A model generated the notes under the pieces. The model saw nothing but the letters and a program-made list of their open reading frames with translations. It had not been told where the DNA came from and did no database searches. DNA of 64,000 nucleotides from Bolinopsis microptera (taxonomy: Eukaryota; Ctenophora; Tentaculata; Lobata; Bolinopsidae). The DNA is taken from assembly GCF_026151205.1 (NCBI RefSeq), contig NC_087080.1, positions 16,467,337 through 16,531,336 of the forward strand, read 5' to 3'. Made by a program: the position numbers and the translations under genes. Below, one piece after another: positions 10,901 through 25,900 of the stretch (its first letter is position 1; each line of letters begins with the position of its first letter).

Positions 10901-13900
10901 GTAATTGTACTATAGGTCTTATCATGTAACCTAGTATTATACAGTGTATCATTTCACAATCATCATTGCAACATTGAGCAGTGTACCTAGTATTATAATA
11001 AAGGTAAAGAAGATTGAAGAAGATTCTCATAACTTAATTGCCGAAAATTTTGCAAAAAAAAGCTGCAATGAAGCTCTAATATTCGCCAAATTTGCCGCAC
11101 TCAAAGCAAATGTAAGTAGACGCAGAATACCGCACATTATATATGTTGTCCCTGTTCCAGGGTTGCTTAAAGATATTCTAATACTGTATAGTTTTAATTT
11201 GTAACGCTCGTGAAAGTAACAAATGATTGTTACACTAACAACAAAGCATTTTTAAAGATAAAGCTACGGTTAACAGGTAATAGCACCCAATACAATGTCA
11301 CACAGTGATTGTATGAAGCAGGTAACCCTGCAGTTGTAACATATAAAGCTATAGGAGTAGCCTAGAAAGCTAATATAAGTATGAACTGCAATCTGTGCCC
11401 ATCAACAAACAATAAAGGCGAACAATGAAAATTCTTCGAGAAACAAAAGAATGCAATTTAGTAAATTAGTAATGCCGGCTTTTTGTGAAAGTCATGTGAA
11501 AGTTAAAGTATAAGGCATGGCAAATCACTGTGTCACTGTGTCACTGTGTCACTGTGTCACTGTGTCACTGTGTCACTGTGTCACTGTGTCACTGTGTCAC
11601 TGTGTCACTGTGTCACTGTGTCATATAATAGAACTATAGAATTTGGTAAAAATGTCCGAATATGGTTTTTGGCTCATGACTTGGTGTTAGACATGTTTAG
11701 GTGATTACCGTTTAGTCATTTTTTGGAATCAATGGGCCAAAGGAACCGACTATGGGTTTCTCCTGATCCAGGACCAGTAAAAGTTTAGTAAGCTACATCA
11801 GGGCCCCCTTAGCCCAGGGAATATAATATGAAGGGTTCAAGCGAACGACCACTATGACCTGTCAGTATATCTGACAGTATAACCTCCTCAGGACTAACCA
11901 GCACTCATGCGGAGATCCTAACAATCACTGCGAACTAATTATACAGGTTTGTAAACTAATTCAAACACTACTAATCCATTAAAAATGTATTTATTGAGTA
12001 ATGGGATAACCAGTCCTGGCTCCGTAATGTAAAGAATTTGTTTCAATTCCAGATGAAAAGCTCTCATACATGGAAATATTGTAACTCTTAAATTGGCCTA
12101 ATAACATTAACAGTACATGTGCGGTAATCTGACTCGGGACGGGACCACAACCAGGACTATCCCCGACAGACGGGACCAGTGCGAGAACTGGAACTGTGAC
12201 ACCGACCTAGAGTTAGTCAATTAGTTAGTTAATTAGTTAATTAGTTGTTTGTTAAGTAAATTAGTTAATAGGGTGATTATTAGTTGATTAACGTTATTTT
12301 AACATTGCAGGTTTGGGATGCACGAGAACTACGCGTACTACAGGAACTGTAAGAACAGAGAACGGAACGAGGGACTCTTCACGGCCGACCAGGTTATCTA
12401 TCTTAGTAACCACTTAGGTTATCTATCTTAGTTACTGCAGTATTAGATCTTATCATAATCTCACAATCAGAATTTAGAAAACAAATTTCTAGAAGAATAG
12501 TTCCATGACACGACCCAATACCTCCTAGTGGTAAAGAAGGCAGGATAAGGCTTGTATAATGAACGCTCATTAGGGGTCGCCCTGATTATATATATTAGTG
12601 AAATACTAGAATGAGCTGACAGATTGTGCTCCTTTATTCTCTGCTACCTTTCCAGTCATGGCAAACGCTGTTATATAATAAATGACAGGCAGATATTCAT
12701 GGCCTGTAGTAGGTACTTAGGTATATATGGCTTAGCGGCAGTTAAGCGATTCTTTGTCCATCAAATTGGTATAGACTTGACGGTATATGTACCCTCTACC
12801 TGCTATAATAGATAGGAGATGAGGGAGCCTACTACTCTACTGTACAGAGCATACGTTAAACTCGTTATTCAGGGCCGGACCATTGTGAGAATATATTTAA
12901 TTGGCACCTATCAGATCTTACTTCTACTTCTTAACCTAACCTGTGAACTTACAGAACTTGAGAAAGGACGATGCCAGGTCGACAAGACAGAACCCAGATG
13001 GTACGAGGAGAGGGTACGAATGCCCTGAAGAGCGGGATTACTACCCTTACTGGGGACCTACTCCCTGGATGGTAGGTTACTTAGTAACCACTTAGTAACC
13101 ACTTAGTAACCACTTAGTAACCACATAGTAACCCCTAACTTACTACCCTTACTGGGGACCTACTCCCTGGATGGTAGGTTACTTAGTAACCACTTAGTAA
13201 CCACATAGTAACCACTTAGTAACCACTTAGTAACCAATTAGTAACCCCTAACTTACTACCCTTACTGGGGACCTACTCCCTGGATGGTAGGTTACTTAGT
13301 AACCACATAATAACCACATAGTAACAACTTAGTAATCACTTAGTAACCACTTAGTAACCCCTAACTTACTACCCTTACTGGGGACCTACTCCCTGGATGG
13401 TAGGTTACTTAGTTACCACTTAGTAACCACATAGTAACCACATAGTAACCACATATTAACCACTTAGTAACCACATAGTAACCACATAGTAACCACATAG
13501 TAACCACTTAGTAACCACTTAGTAACCCCTAACTTGCTACCCTTACTGGGGACCTACTCCCTGGATGGTAGGTTACTTAGTAACCACTTAGTAACCACAT
13601 AGTAACCACTTTGTAACCACTTAGTAACCACATAGTAACCCCTAACTTACTACCCTTACTAGGGACCTACTCCCTGGATGGTAGGTTACTTAGTAACCAC
13701 ATAGTAACCACATAGTAACCACTTAGTAATCACTTAGTAACCACTTAGTAACCCCTAACTTACTACCCTTGCTGGGGACCTACTCCCTGGATGGTAGGTT
13801 ACTTAGTAACCACATAGTAACCACATAGTAACCACATCGTAACCACATAGTAACCACATAGTAACCACATAGTAACCACATAGTAACCACATAGTAACCA

Positions 13901-16900
13901 CATAGTAACCACTTAGTAACCACATAGTAACCACATAGTAACCACATAGTAACCACATAGTAACCACTTAGTAACCCCTAACTTACTACCCTTACTGGGG
14001 ACCTACTCCCTGGATGGTAGGTTACTTAGTAACCACTTAGTAACCACTTAGTAACCACATAGTAACCACTTTGTAACCACTTAGTAACCACATAGTAACC
14101 CCTAACTTACTACCCTTACTGGGGACCTACTCCCTGGATGGTAGGTTACTTAGTAACCACATAGTAACCACATAATAACCACTTAGTAACCACTTAGTAA
14201 CCACTTAGTAACCCCTAACTTACTACCCTTACTGGGGACCTACTCCCTGGATGGTAGGTTACTTAGTAACCACTTAGTAACCACATAGTAACCACATAGT
14301 AACCACTTAGTAACCGGGACCTACCTACTGGGGACCTACTCCCTGGATGGTAGGATCAGTTTATTAATTCCTGAAACTATGTTTAGTGTACTGAATCCCG
14401 ACACAATAACAGATAGCTATATCACAACCATGACATGATTGTCAACAACATAAAGTCATATGGTTGACTCTACTCTGCAACTCACTTTTCAAAAACCCTA
14501 AGAGGTGGCAAACGTCCCTGCTACACGCTCATTTTAGGCCAACAAAATGAACTATCTAGCAGTGTATCTGCGGGAAATACAGGGTGTAACCCTCAAATCC
14601 TCCATTCGCACTAAAAACTGCATCTCCCTATTAAGATTGTATCCAGGCCGCATATTTCAGGACGTAGCGATCCTGTCTAACAACGCCACAATGGAGCGCT
14701 GTGAGTTCTACAGGAACAACTCGGAGAACGTGCTGGGAAGGTTCTACTGCAAATATCCTGACGATTACTTCATATACAAGGAGGCTACTAACCGGGGTAT
14801 TGAGGATATTCCCATCACTAAAGCCGAGTGTGAGGTTGGTAACAGAGAAAATCCCCCCCCCCCCCCCCCGAGTGTGAGGTTGGTAACAGACAATATCCCC
14901 GACCCTCCTAGATTACAATCATTTAAAAGCAAGAAAATTGCAACAAATCGTTATAATTAGTTCAAATAAACAACACGTGTCCACAAAACAACCCACAGGA
15001 CACAAACCTAGGAGCTGACGCGGCAGGAACAGCCTTTGCTAAGCCAGTGTGGGTGCAGGCTGACCCTTTCGGTATCCCTCCTCCTGAATGTGTGGAGACG
15101 GACTGGTCACGTGACAACCACAACGGTAAGTGAGGTACCAGCTATCAGCTATACTAGAGGCAGTGTAGCAGCTATCAGCTATACTAGAGGCAGTGTAGCA
15201 GCTATCAGCTATACTAGAGGCAATGTAGCAGCTATCAGCTATACTAGAGGCAATGTACCAGCTATCAGCTATACTAGAGGCAATGTACCAGCTATCAGCT
15301 ATACTAGAGGCAATGTAGCAGCTATCAGCTATACTAGAGGCAATGTAGCAGCTATCAGCTATACTAGAGGCAATGTAGCAGCTATCAGCTATACTAGAGG
15401 CAATGTAGCAGCTATCAGCTATACTAGAGGCAATGTAGCAGCTATCAGCTATACTAGAGGCAATGTAGCAACTATCAGCTATACTAGAGGCAATGTAGCA
15501 GCTATCAGCTATACTAAAGGCAATGTAGCAGCTATCAGCTATACTAGAGGCAATGTAGCAACTATCAGCTATACTAAAGGCAATGTAGCAACTATCAGCT
15601 ATACTAAAGGCAATGTAGCAACTATCAGCTATACTAGAGGCAATGTTGCAGCTATCAGCTATACTAGAGGCAATGTAGCAGCTATCAGCTATACTAAAGG
15701 CAATGTAGCAGCTATCAGCTGTACTAGAGGCAATGTAGCAGCTATCAGCTGTACTAGAGGCAATGTAGCAGCTATCAGCTATACTAGAGGCAATGCAGCA
15801 GCTATCAGCTATACTAGAGGCAATGTAGCAGCTATCAGCTATACTAGAGGCAATGCAGCAGCTATCAGCTATACTAGAGGCAATGTAGCAGCTATCAGCT
15901 ATACTAGAGGCAATGTAGCAGCTATCAGCTATACTAGAGGCAATGTAGCAGCTATCAGCTATACTAGAGGCAATGTAGCAGCTATCAGCTATACTAGAGG
16001 CAATGTAGCAGCTATCAGCTATACTAAAGGCAATGTAGCAGCTCTCAGCTATACTAGAGGCAATGTAGCAGCTATCAGCTATACTAAAGGCAATGTAGCA
16101 GCTATCAGCTATACTAGAGGCAATGTAGCAGCTATCAGCTATACTAAAGGCAATGTAGCAGCTCTCAGCTATACTAGAGGCAATGTAGCAGCTATCAGCT
16201 ATACTAAAGGCAATGTAGCAGCTATCAGCTATACTAGCAGGGGGATATCAGCCACCTTCGATATTAACAGTTCTATGAGGTCGACAGTAGGGAGTAACAA
16301 TAAAAGTTCAATTTCAAAATTAAATTAAATAGCTTATACAATATACATTATATATAATCAATATACACAGAAACACACTGAGATCAACAGGGAAATGTAT
16401 GCTCCTTCATTAACAATATCAATCAAGCCACGTTCACATCAACCTGATATCAGGAACTATGTGACCCCCCCCCCCCCCCCCATCAACCTGATATCAGGAA
16501 CTATGTGACCCCCCCCAGCCCCCTGCTGTGACTGTGGTGTACTCTGTATAATGAGCAAATGACATGTGTGAAGAGAATGCGCTGTCTTATCTGTGTTACT
16601 GTCAAATTACCAAAGTGGTCTACACAAACGATGTCTTCTATTCAATGTAAGGCTTGCAAAATGAGCTGAACCACGCTGATATTCCCCTTGTACTGGAGAG
16701 CAATCCCTACTCCGCAAGCAATCCTCACAAATTACAATCACTACTCCGCAAGCAATCACTACTACTGTCTACTACAACTTCACATTCAGACAACTAATCT
16801 TAATCATCCCAACACTATGTCACTATGTCAACATCTAATTCCAATGCGATTAAGAAGTCAAATTCTTGCGCAAGGTCTAATTATGGTATTTAGCCAATCC

Positions 16901-19900
16901 GAATGGTCAGTGGGGTCCAATATGCACTATGCAGTCAAAGCATCAGAGATGCAACTATATCTGCCAAAAGTGTGACCAGCCTTATTTATTTAGAATTGGA
17001 GCATCAAATCAAGGTACCTGGAAAACTGAACTATTCATAAGCTTTACACCCAGGTAATGGTTTGGAGGGGTTCCTTAATCAATACAACCCCAGGAAATGG
17101 TTTGGAGGGGTTCCCTAATCAATACAATTGGACGGTTCCTGCACATACTCTTAGTGATAACTGTGTGTTGAGACTCAGGTTATATTACTATATTTATCTA
17201 CATTAAATCAAATATTAGGATCCAGAATTTTTGAGCTGAAATCATTGAACAGCGATATCGAGGAGTATAAGTTATTCTAAACAGCTAAAAGTTGCTCGCT
17301 ATTTTCAACGCCTAAAACATCTACTGGCAGGTACAACATAACAACAGGGGAGTTCGCAGAAGGAGGGTTCGACCCAGAAATTGACGCCAGTTTAAACGCT
17401 GACAACAATAACGCGTGAGTAATAACACGTGAGTGATAACGCGTGAGTAATAACGGGTGAGTTATAACGCGTGAGTGATAACGTGTGAGTGATAATGCGT
17501 GAGTGATAACGCGTGAACTAACGAATATTTGTGTATCAATATGTGGAGTAAATTTCCAAACTGAAGGGTACGTTGCTTCTCTCGGCAACAGAGTATCTAT
17601 TTACTTGGAGAGTCTGCACTCAGTGTAAAACAAAATACTTCATGTATTGTCAAATTATATTTCAGCTCAATACTTCATGAACAATAACACAAAGACGTTC
17701 AATTTAATAGTACAATGGTGTCATAATTCCCCAACTAGGTGTCCAGAGTGTGTTGGAACTTCACCTAACTAATTTAACCAATTATTTGACGCGATTAGTG
17801 AACAATAAACACTACAGCTGATAACTAACTGATCAATACAGAGCATCAGAACTAGATGTTGGTACTCAGTTCGGTAATAACGCGTGAGTAATAACGCGTT
17901 ATCACTCACGCGTTATTACTCACGCGTTATCACACTACAGCTGATAACTAACTGATCAATACAGAGCATCAGAACTAGATGTTGGTACTCAGTTCGGACT
18001 AACTACCGCCCAGGCTGAGGACAGAGGATACGTGTTTGAGAACAACCCTGATGTGCAGGTTAGAACAGCTTTATCGGTAAAGTTTTACTACTCTAATTGT
18101 TAGAACAGTGTAACACTAGTACTAGTACTTATCGGTAAACTTCTTTAATTGTTCTGATACTGGACAGTCTGGATGTTTTGTTGACGTGTCGTTACTATTT
18201 TGATCGCAACACTTAGCTACACTTAGCTACATTTAGCAACACTTAGCAACACTTAGCAACACTTAGGAACACTTAGCAACACTTAACAACACTTAGCAAC
18301 ACTTAGCAACACTTAGCAACACTTAGCAACACTTAGCAACACTTAGCAACACTTAGCAACACTAAGTGTTGCTAAGAGTTGCTATAATAAACATATTATA
18401 ACAAGACTGAAGACTATTTATAAAGCTGTATAAATTATATATAAGTTATATTATATATATATATTATATATAAAGTTACTTTTTATAAAACTGTGTAAAT
18501 TATATATAAAGTTGAATAAAGTTCTAATTAGTGGATAGTGTGTAGTTATGATTAGTAGTAGTAGATATATAGTAACAGTACTATTACAGATAGTGTGTGC
18601 TTAGTCCCTCTTATCTGGCAGGTGTTTGCAGATGTAGATGTGGAGGTGCAGTTAGCAATTAACACGGCCCAATACTGCAGGTGTTTGCAGATGTAGATGT
18701 GGAGGTGCAGTTAGCAATTAACACGGCCCAATACTGCAGGTGTTTGCAGATGTAGATGTGGAGGTGCAGTTAGCAATTAACACGGCCCAATACTGCAGGT
18801 GTTTGCAGATGTAGATGTGGAGGTGCAGTTAGCAATTAACACGGCCCAATACGGCAGAACGTTCCAGGATAGGACCCATGTGTTCGCTATCAGACCCAAA
18901 CCTGAAGGGACAGTGGAGGGACAGAGCATCTTCAATATGAACGTGAGTTATGTAGGGGGTAGTGGAGGGACAGAGCATCTTCAATATGAACGTGAGTTAT
19001 GTAGGGGGTAGTGGAGGGACAGAGCATCTTCAATATGAACGTGAGTTATGTAGGGGGTAGTGGAGGGACAGAGCATCTTCAATATGAACGTGAGTTATGT
19101 ATGTAGGGATCCCAGATATTGGTCGGTTTAAAGTTAACGGTATTTGGTTCCAAGTTCAAACCGTTTTATGTTCAGTGTCAATAGCCATTGCGATCTCAAG
19201 CAATTATTTGGCTCATTAGTTAAACCGTTTTTAAGCTTAATTAAGCAACGCCACACACTGATTAGATATTTCAGATATACCGTTAGTATTGCCTCGCAAG
19301 CAATCAGCCCATATAAATAGTTAGAGTTTTGGAGTAAAGTATTCCCACATTTTCCCTATTCCCTTTAGTCGGTCTTGTTTATACGTGTTGTTCTATTCCC
19401 TAATATATCCTTTTGTTCTAACGTTGTTATCCTCCTCGTTTCTCTTTGTTTGATCCTTCTCAAAGTAAAGAACGCAAAGTAAATTCAAGTAGGAACACGG
19501 CAAACCTACAAGTGGCGCGAACGGTAGGATCTATTCATCATCATGGGAGAACGAACCTTCGCAAACCAAGAAGAACTCGAAGCATATGTCGCAGAAAGGA
19601 TTAAAGCACAGTCGGACAAGGACAACCAGGGCAAGGTACCCTACCTGCCCACACGAAAGCCAGAGCGGTTCAACCCAGCTCTGTCAACATTCTCTGATTG
19701 GATCCTTGGATGGGAATCATACATGACGCTGCTCCATCTGCCCAAAGTACCTACCTGGGAGTCCTCAAAACCTTCCTGGAGACGGATGCACTAAAACTCA
19801 TCAGCTCGAGACAGTTCTCAGATGAGGAAGAGACAAACTGGGAAGAAACAGTTAAGCCGGCCTTGATGGCCATACTAGACTCAGACAGAGTCATAGACAA

Positions 19901-22900
19901 AGAGGCCCTGAAGAGCAAATTCCTGAAGACTGCTCAACAACTATCCGAAGACATCGCTACTTTCGGAAGCAGGGTTAAAAGAGCGTACTTTGAGGCGTAC
20001 GGGGCTGCGGCCAACGAAGATCTATTAAAGCTCGTGTTCCAGAATGGACTGCGGAACAGGAATCTTGTACTACAGCTTTCAATGTGGCAGATGGATTTGA
20101 CCGATACGCCAAGGACATTCACCGAGGTCCTGACAAGAGCCCAGAAAATCGAGTCGGCCATGGGAGTCAGCACAGCATTGGAGATCAACGATCAGACACA
20201 CGACATTCTCGCTATCAATAGGCATATACCAGAACCTCCTCGAACTAGGGCTGAATTCCCAGCTGAACGACGCAGCTTCTATCCTCACCACCAGCAACAA
20301 GCAAGAGCGCCTATGAACTTCAGACCTGAGCACACTCGAGGTAAAGATGCAGGACAAAGCGGACCATCACGATATAGGCACCAGGAGACACGGACTTGTT
20401 TCTATTGCAACAGAGTTGGTCATATAGTAAGGGACTGCAGGACAAAGCAGAGGGACCAGTACAGAGACAGGAACCAGAATCAACACGGAGGTTCTTCATC
20501 CCACAACAACCCGGCTTCGGAAAACTAATAAGGCCCTCCCACGACAAAAGGGGGAGGGCCCCTGATAGTATATACCTTTGTCAAGGAGACGTGTACATAG
20601 AAGCCCAAGTCGGTAGCCGGCCTTCCGAGTTTATGTTGATTGACACAGGCTCCTCTCAAAACCTCATTTCATCAGAACACCTAAAAGACCTAGGAATTGA
20701 ACAGAGAAACCTCAACAAGTACACGGCGAACCTTGCCGGAGTCACAGGTACTAAAGTCATCGTTCGTGGCTCCATTGAACTGAGCATTAAAATCAACAGG
20801 ACAACCATGAAGTCCAAATTCATCGTGATCGACAACCCCCTTCCTCACATTATCCTCGGAATTCCCTTCATCAGTGGCCACCACCTGGTCATTGACTACC
20901 AACACAGGAGGCTCCAAAACGAGGACTTCACAACGCCACTGATCTCGCTATCAGCTATTAATCAAGTGGAGGACACCAGCCAGGAACATGAACACAAGGA
21001 GCGGACGGACAAGATCTGTGAAGCACTGGATCTCGAGAGCAGCTCGCTGAACAAAGCTCAAAGACAACAGGTACGAAATCTCATCGCTAGATACTCACAC
21101 GTGTTCGCACTCAGCAGAGACGAAGTAGGTCAAACTCACTTGGTAGAACACACCATTCCATTGACATCTGATGTCCCTGTTAGGTGTAAATACCGTCCAG
21201 TACCACTTCACGCTATTGATGATTGTGTTGAGGAGATTGAAGCTCTCCTAAGGAGAGGGGTTATCGAAAGAACGGACTCTGATTACAGTTCACCGGTCGT
21301 CATCGTGAAGAAGCCTAACAAGTTTAGAATCTGTGTCGACTACAGGGAGCTCAACAAGATCTCGATCGCCAGCAGAGCAGCACTACCAGCTCTCAGCACA
21401 CTCACCTCAACGTTTCATGGATGCAAGTACTTCTGCAGCCTTGACCTACGAGAAGCGTTCTACCAAGTCCCTATCAAGGAGGAACACCGGGACAGAACAG
21501 CGTGGACGATCCCCTCTATCGGACACTTCCGCAACATAGTTATGAGCTTGGGGCTCAAAGGATGCCCAGCAACGATGCAGTCACTCTTGGATAGACTACT
21601 TGAAGGCCTGAGAGATAAAGCAGCAGGCTACGTTGATGACATCATCGCAGGTGGAATAACATTTGAGGAGATGTTTGAGTTACTAGCAGAACTGTTCAGA
21701 CGTCTGGAATCTGCAGGTCTGAAACTCCACCCGGATAAGTGCAGACTATTCCAGAAGAAAGTATCCTTTGCAGGAGCAAACCTCACCGAAGATGGAATTG
21801 AAGTAGACCCAAAGAAGATTGAGGCAATTCAGGATATGTGTCTCCCAAAGACGAAGAAAATGATGATGGCACTTTTAGGAAGTTTCAATTGGTTCAGGAA
21901 TGTAGTCAAAGATTTTGCTGAACTGACACGACCAATGATCAACACCCTCAAGGAACCTAAGTTCGTCCTCACCGAAGACGCAACAGAGAGCATCAAGAAG
22001 TTAAAAGACGCCTTGACCAAGGCACCCATCCTAATATATCCTATCACGACAGAACCTCTTCACCTCTTTACGGATAGTAGCTCGTATTGTATTGGTGGTT
22101 CGATAGGCCACATGATTGACGGACAGTTCTACCCGATCTCCTATGGGTCAAAGATACTCTCTCCAGCCGAGAGAGCCTACCCCACCTTCAAACGAGAGTT
22201 ACTGGCCCTCAAGCACTTCGCCACCCACTGGAGGTTCTACACCATCGGAAAACCCTTCATTGTTCATGTGGATCACAAGGCTATATCACAGGACAAGTTT
22301 CTCCGAAAGACCAACTGTGACGTCCTTCTGTCCTGGATTATGGAGCTAGAAGAGTATGATTTTAAGATCACCTACACGAAGGGCGACGACATGGGGCTAC
22401 CCGACGCACTCTCAAGACTACCCCAGGAAAGTGATATGCTCTACGAGTGGTGGGAAGACAGATTCTCTTCAGTGGAAAAGAAAGAAGAATTTCTGGAGAC
22501 AATCAAGACAAATCAGAATGAGTATGAAGCAATGAGTCTCCGGCCACACGTCATCAACCCAGTTTCAGTGGACACGGAAAGCTCGTCTGATAGTGATCAT
22601 GATAGTGACGCTCCCTGCAGCAGATGTTCACACCCCTCGCCGACAGGTCACTCCTCGTCGTCGGGATCACAAGGCGGTCAGTCGACTCTCTGCAAGAAGG
22701 AAAAGAAGAAGAAGCAGAAGAAACCATCAAGTCACGTATCCCTGACAAATTCTGTGACATTCGTTAATGATCGAGCATCAGAGACCGAAGAAGATGAAGA
22801 GGAGCAAAGCACAGGACCAGTAGGCTCATTTGATAACCCTATACCAGCGCCAAACGTTAGCAGTGAAACTTTGCTCGAGGCACAACTAGAAAACGAGACC

Positions 22901-25900
22901 CTTAGTACCGTGAGGTCATGGTTCGTGAATGGAAAGCCAGAGAAGAGAGAGACAACCGAGTTCAACGAAGACCTGCGTCAGTACTACAGCTGTTTTGAAT
23001 CTCTCACTGTGAATAAGAAGGATCTTCTCTGCTTTAAATGGAAGGGTACGAAGAAGTATAGGCTCCTTATCTGCGTACCGAAGGAGTTAAAGGAAGAAAT
23101 GATGTATAACAACCACGACATCCCGGCATCGGGTCACCTAGGACCAGCCAAAACTCTGGAGAGACTGAGGAACTCATTTTTCTGGCCAAAGATGAAGACA
23201 GAAGTTCAGCTCTATTGCAATACTTGTAAAAGGTGTTTTCTGCCTAACCTGGCGTATAAAGCAAAGCCCAAAGCAGAACTCCACCCATTCTCGGCGGCTA
23301 GGCCGAACGAACTTGTGTGCATCGACCTTATTGGACCTCTATCACGAGTTGCGCAGTACAAGTGGTGCCTAACCATGGTCGACAAATTTACGAACTGGGT
23401 TGTTGCAGTACCACTTACCGATGCCAAGTCACCAACCATTGCAAGGGCCCTAATTAACTCATGGATAGTCAACCACGGAGTGCCTGAACGAATTCTATCC
23501 GACCAAGGAGCCAACCTTGACGCCAGCAAAGTGATGAAGGAGCTGTACAACGTGCTGCAGATCCAGAAGTCAAGAACGACAGCATACAAACCCTCAACTA
23601 ACGGCCTCGCAGAGAACAAGAACAAGCAGATAAAGGTGGCACTCACAAAGTATATTGGGGAGAATCCCGACCAATGGCCAGAGAGAAGAGAATAGGGGCC
23701 GTGACCTTCGCTATGAACACCAGCGTCTGCAAATCGTCCGGTTTCACACCTTTTCTCCTACTCCACGGAAGAGAAGCCAGAGTGCCTAACGATCTCGTCT
23801 TTGGAACTACTTCGTCGGAATACTATCAATCCCAACATCATCTTGCTTCTCGACTTTATCACCAGTTGAAAGATACGTGGGAGCTCGCAGCAAAGAACAT
23901 AAAGAGGGCTCAGCAGCAGCAGAAGCGATACTATGACAAGTGTGTGAGATTGACGGAGTACAACGTTGGGGACAAAGTGATGATTTATGTGCCTGCGATA
24001 AAGCCAGGCAGAGAGTATAACAAGTTCAAGCTACCTCTTACCGGTCCACACACGATTGTTCGAAAGCTAGGGACGGTCAACTTCGAAATTGTGTCAGACG
24101 AAACAGGGAAAGAACAGGTGGTACATTTCGACAAAATCCGGAAACTACCAACCAACTTCAGAACAGACCCTATGCTGACAAACCCAGTGGAACCAGACGA
24201 GGAGGAAAACCCAGAGGAGAGTATCAGTGATTCAGATGATGACGCTTGGTCCCCAGACTACAGCTACTATGGCCAGACGGCAACACATACGGAACCAGTC
24301 GCTGCAACCAGCAGGACAGACGAACCAATGCACCAGGACGTGCCAGAGGACGACAATGATGACGACAATGATGAGCAGAATGCAGCGGAACCTCATGATT
24401 CGCAACAGTCCCAGGAACCTAACGCTCAAACTTCCAATGCCAATGACAGGGCTACAAGGAGAGCCGGTTTGAGACCCAAGGCAGTGCTACGAGCCCCAGC
24501 GAGGAACTACGATATAAGCAGAATATCATGCATCACTGAGCAGCGACCATACTACTAATCCCCATCCCACAATGCGGACTCCTAAGAACCCTCCTCAAAT
24601 CTCGGCCCAAGTTGGCACGTATCAGATTCGCCACCAACATGATCCAGCACTAGGAATGAGTCCTGGTTAACGGGATGCAACGTACACCCGGTTAACCCCG
24701 ACAAGACGATCTTTGTGCTGGTCATGATCAGAAAGCCTATCTGATCGGTCAACAAGGAATACGACATCCCTTTTCCTCCAAAGTTAATGCTCTCCTCATC
24801 AGCTCATCGTTTCGCATTGGCTACCACAATTGGTTTTCGTCTATTGTGCAGGAAGACACAGTCCCCGAACGTCGCAGCCGACAGTGGCTCCTCGAAAGCC
24901 CACACAAAAGGAACAGCTGATGAACCTATGATCAAGAAGCAGAAGGAGATATACCCTAACATCCCTGAAATCATGCGTTATAAAAAGTGAACTGTATCAG
25001 TATTGTAACATTTTGTTTTTAAATTATCATAAGGACTTATAGCGATATATGTTTTGACCAGTCTGATCCACACCGCCCTATATTTTTGGGGAGGGGGTGG
25101 TGTAGGGATCCCAGATATTGGTCGGTTTAAAGTTAACGGTATTTGGTTCCAAGTTCAAACCGTTTTATGTTCAGTGTCAATAGCCATTGCGATCTCAAGC
25201 AATTATTTGGCTCATTAGTTAAACCGTTTTTAAGCTTAATTAAGCAACGCCACACACTGATTAGATATTTCAGATATACCGTTAGTATTGCCTCGCAAGC
25301 AATCAGCCCATATAAATAGTTAGAGTTTTGGAGTAAAGTATTCCCACATTTTCCCTATTCCCTTTAGTCGGTCTTGTTTATACGTGTTGTTCTATTCCCT
25401 AATATATCCTTTTGTTCTAACGTTGTTATCCTCCTCGTTTCTCTTTGTTTGATCCTTCTCAAAGTAAAGAACGCAAAGTAAATTCAAGTAGGAACACGGC
25501 AAACCTACATGTAGGGGGTAGTGGAGGGACAGAGCATCTTCAATATGAACGTGAGTTATGTAGGGGGTAGTGGAGGGACAGAGCATCTTCAATATGAACG
25601 TGAGTTATGTAGGGGGTAGTGGAGGGACAGAGCATCTTCAATATGAACGTGAGTTATGTAGGGGGTAGTGGAGGGACAGAGCATCTTCAATATGAACGTG
25701 AGTTATGTAGGGGGTAGTGGAGGGACAGAGCATCTTCAATATGAACGTGAGTTATGTAGGGGGTAGTGGAGGGACAGAGCATCTTCAATATGAACGTGAG
25801 TTATGTAGGGGGTAGTGGAGGGACAGAGCATCTTCAATATGAACGTGAGTTATGTAGGGGGTAGTGGAGGGACAGAGCATCTTCAATATGAACGTGAGTT

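Larger units (their letters stand above)
19102..25509 (+). mobile_element. Ty3/gypsy LTR retrotransposon, 6408 bp, TSD TGTA
   Basis: Two 409-bp LTRs, a gag with a CCHC knuckle and a pol in the order protease-RT-RNase H-integrase define a Ty3/gypsy element. The 4-bp duplication TGTA flanks it (19098-19101 and 25510-25513). The two LTRs appear identical on reading, which implies recent insertion. The element interrupts the exon 12 donor minisatellite within intron 12 of paralogue B, in sense orientation. Gag and pol each contain one apparently disabling frame change, so this copy is probably not autonomous. Confidence 0.96.

Noticed and set aside
15036-16328. A 430-codon open frame of [10 protein letters not shown] repeats
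   Set aside because: It is a frame through the 30-bp intronic minisatellite. Its first part is an out-of-frame reading of exon 8, and the repeat length of 30 simply never meets a stop.
19720-19740. Programmed frameshift inside gag
   Set aside because: No slippery heptamer and no nearby stable hairpin; an ordinary indel explains it better.
20079-24429. Several 60-140 codon frames on the minus strand of the LTR element
   Set aside because: Shadows of gag and pol with no recognisable domains.
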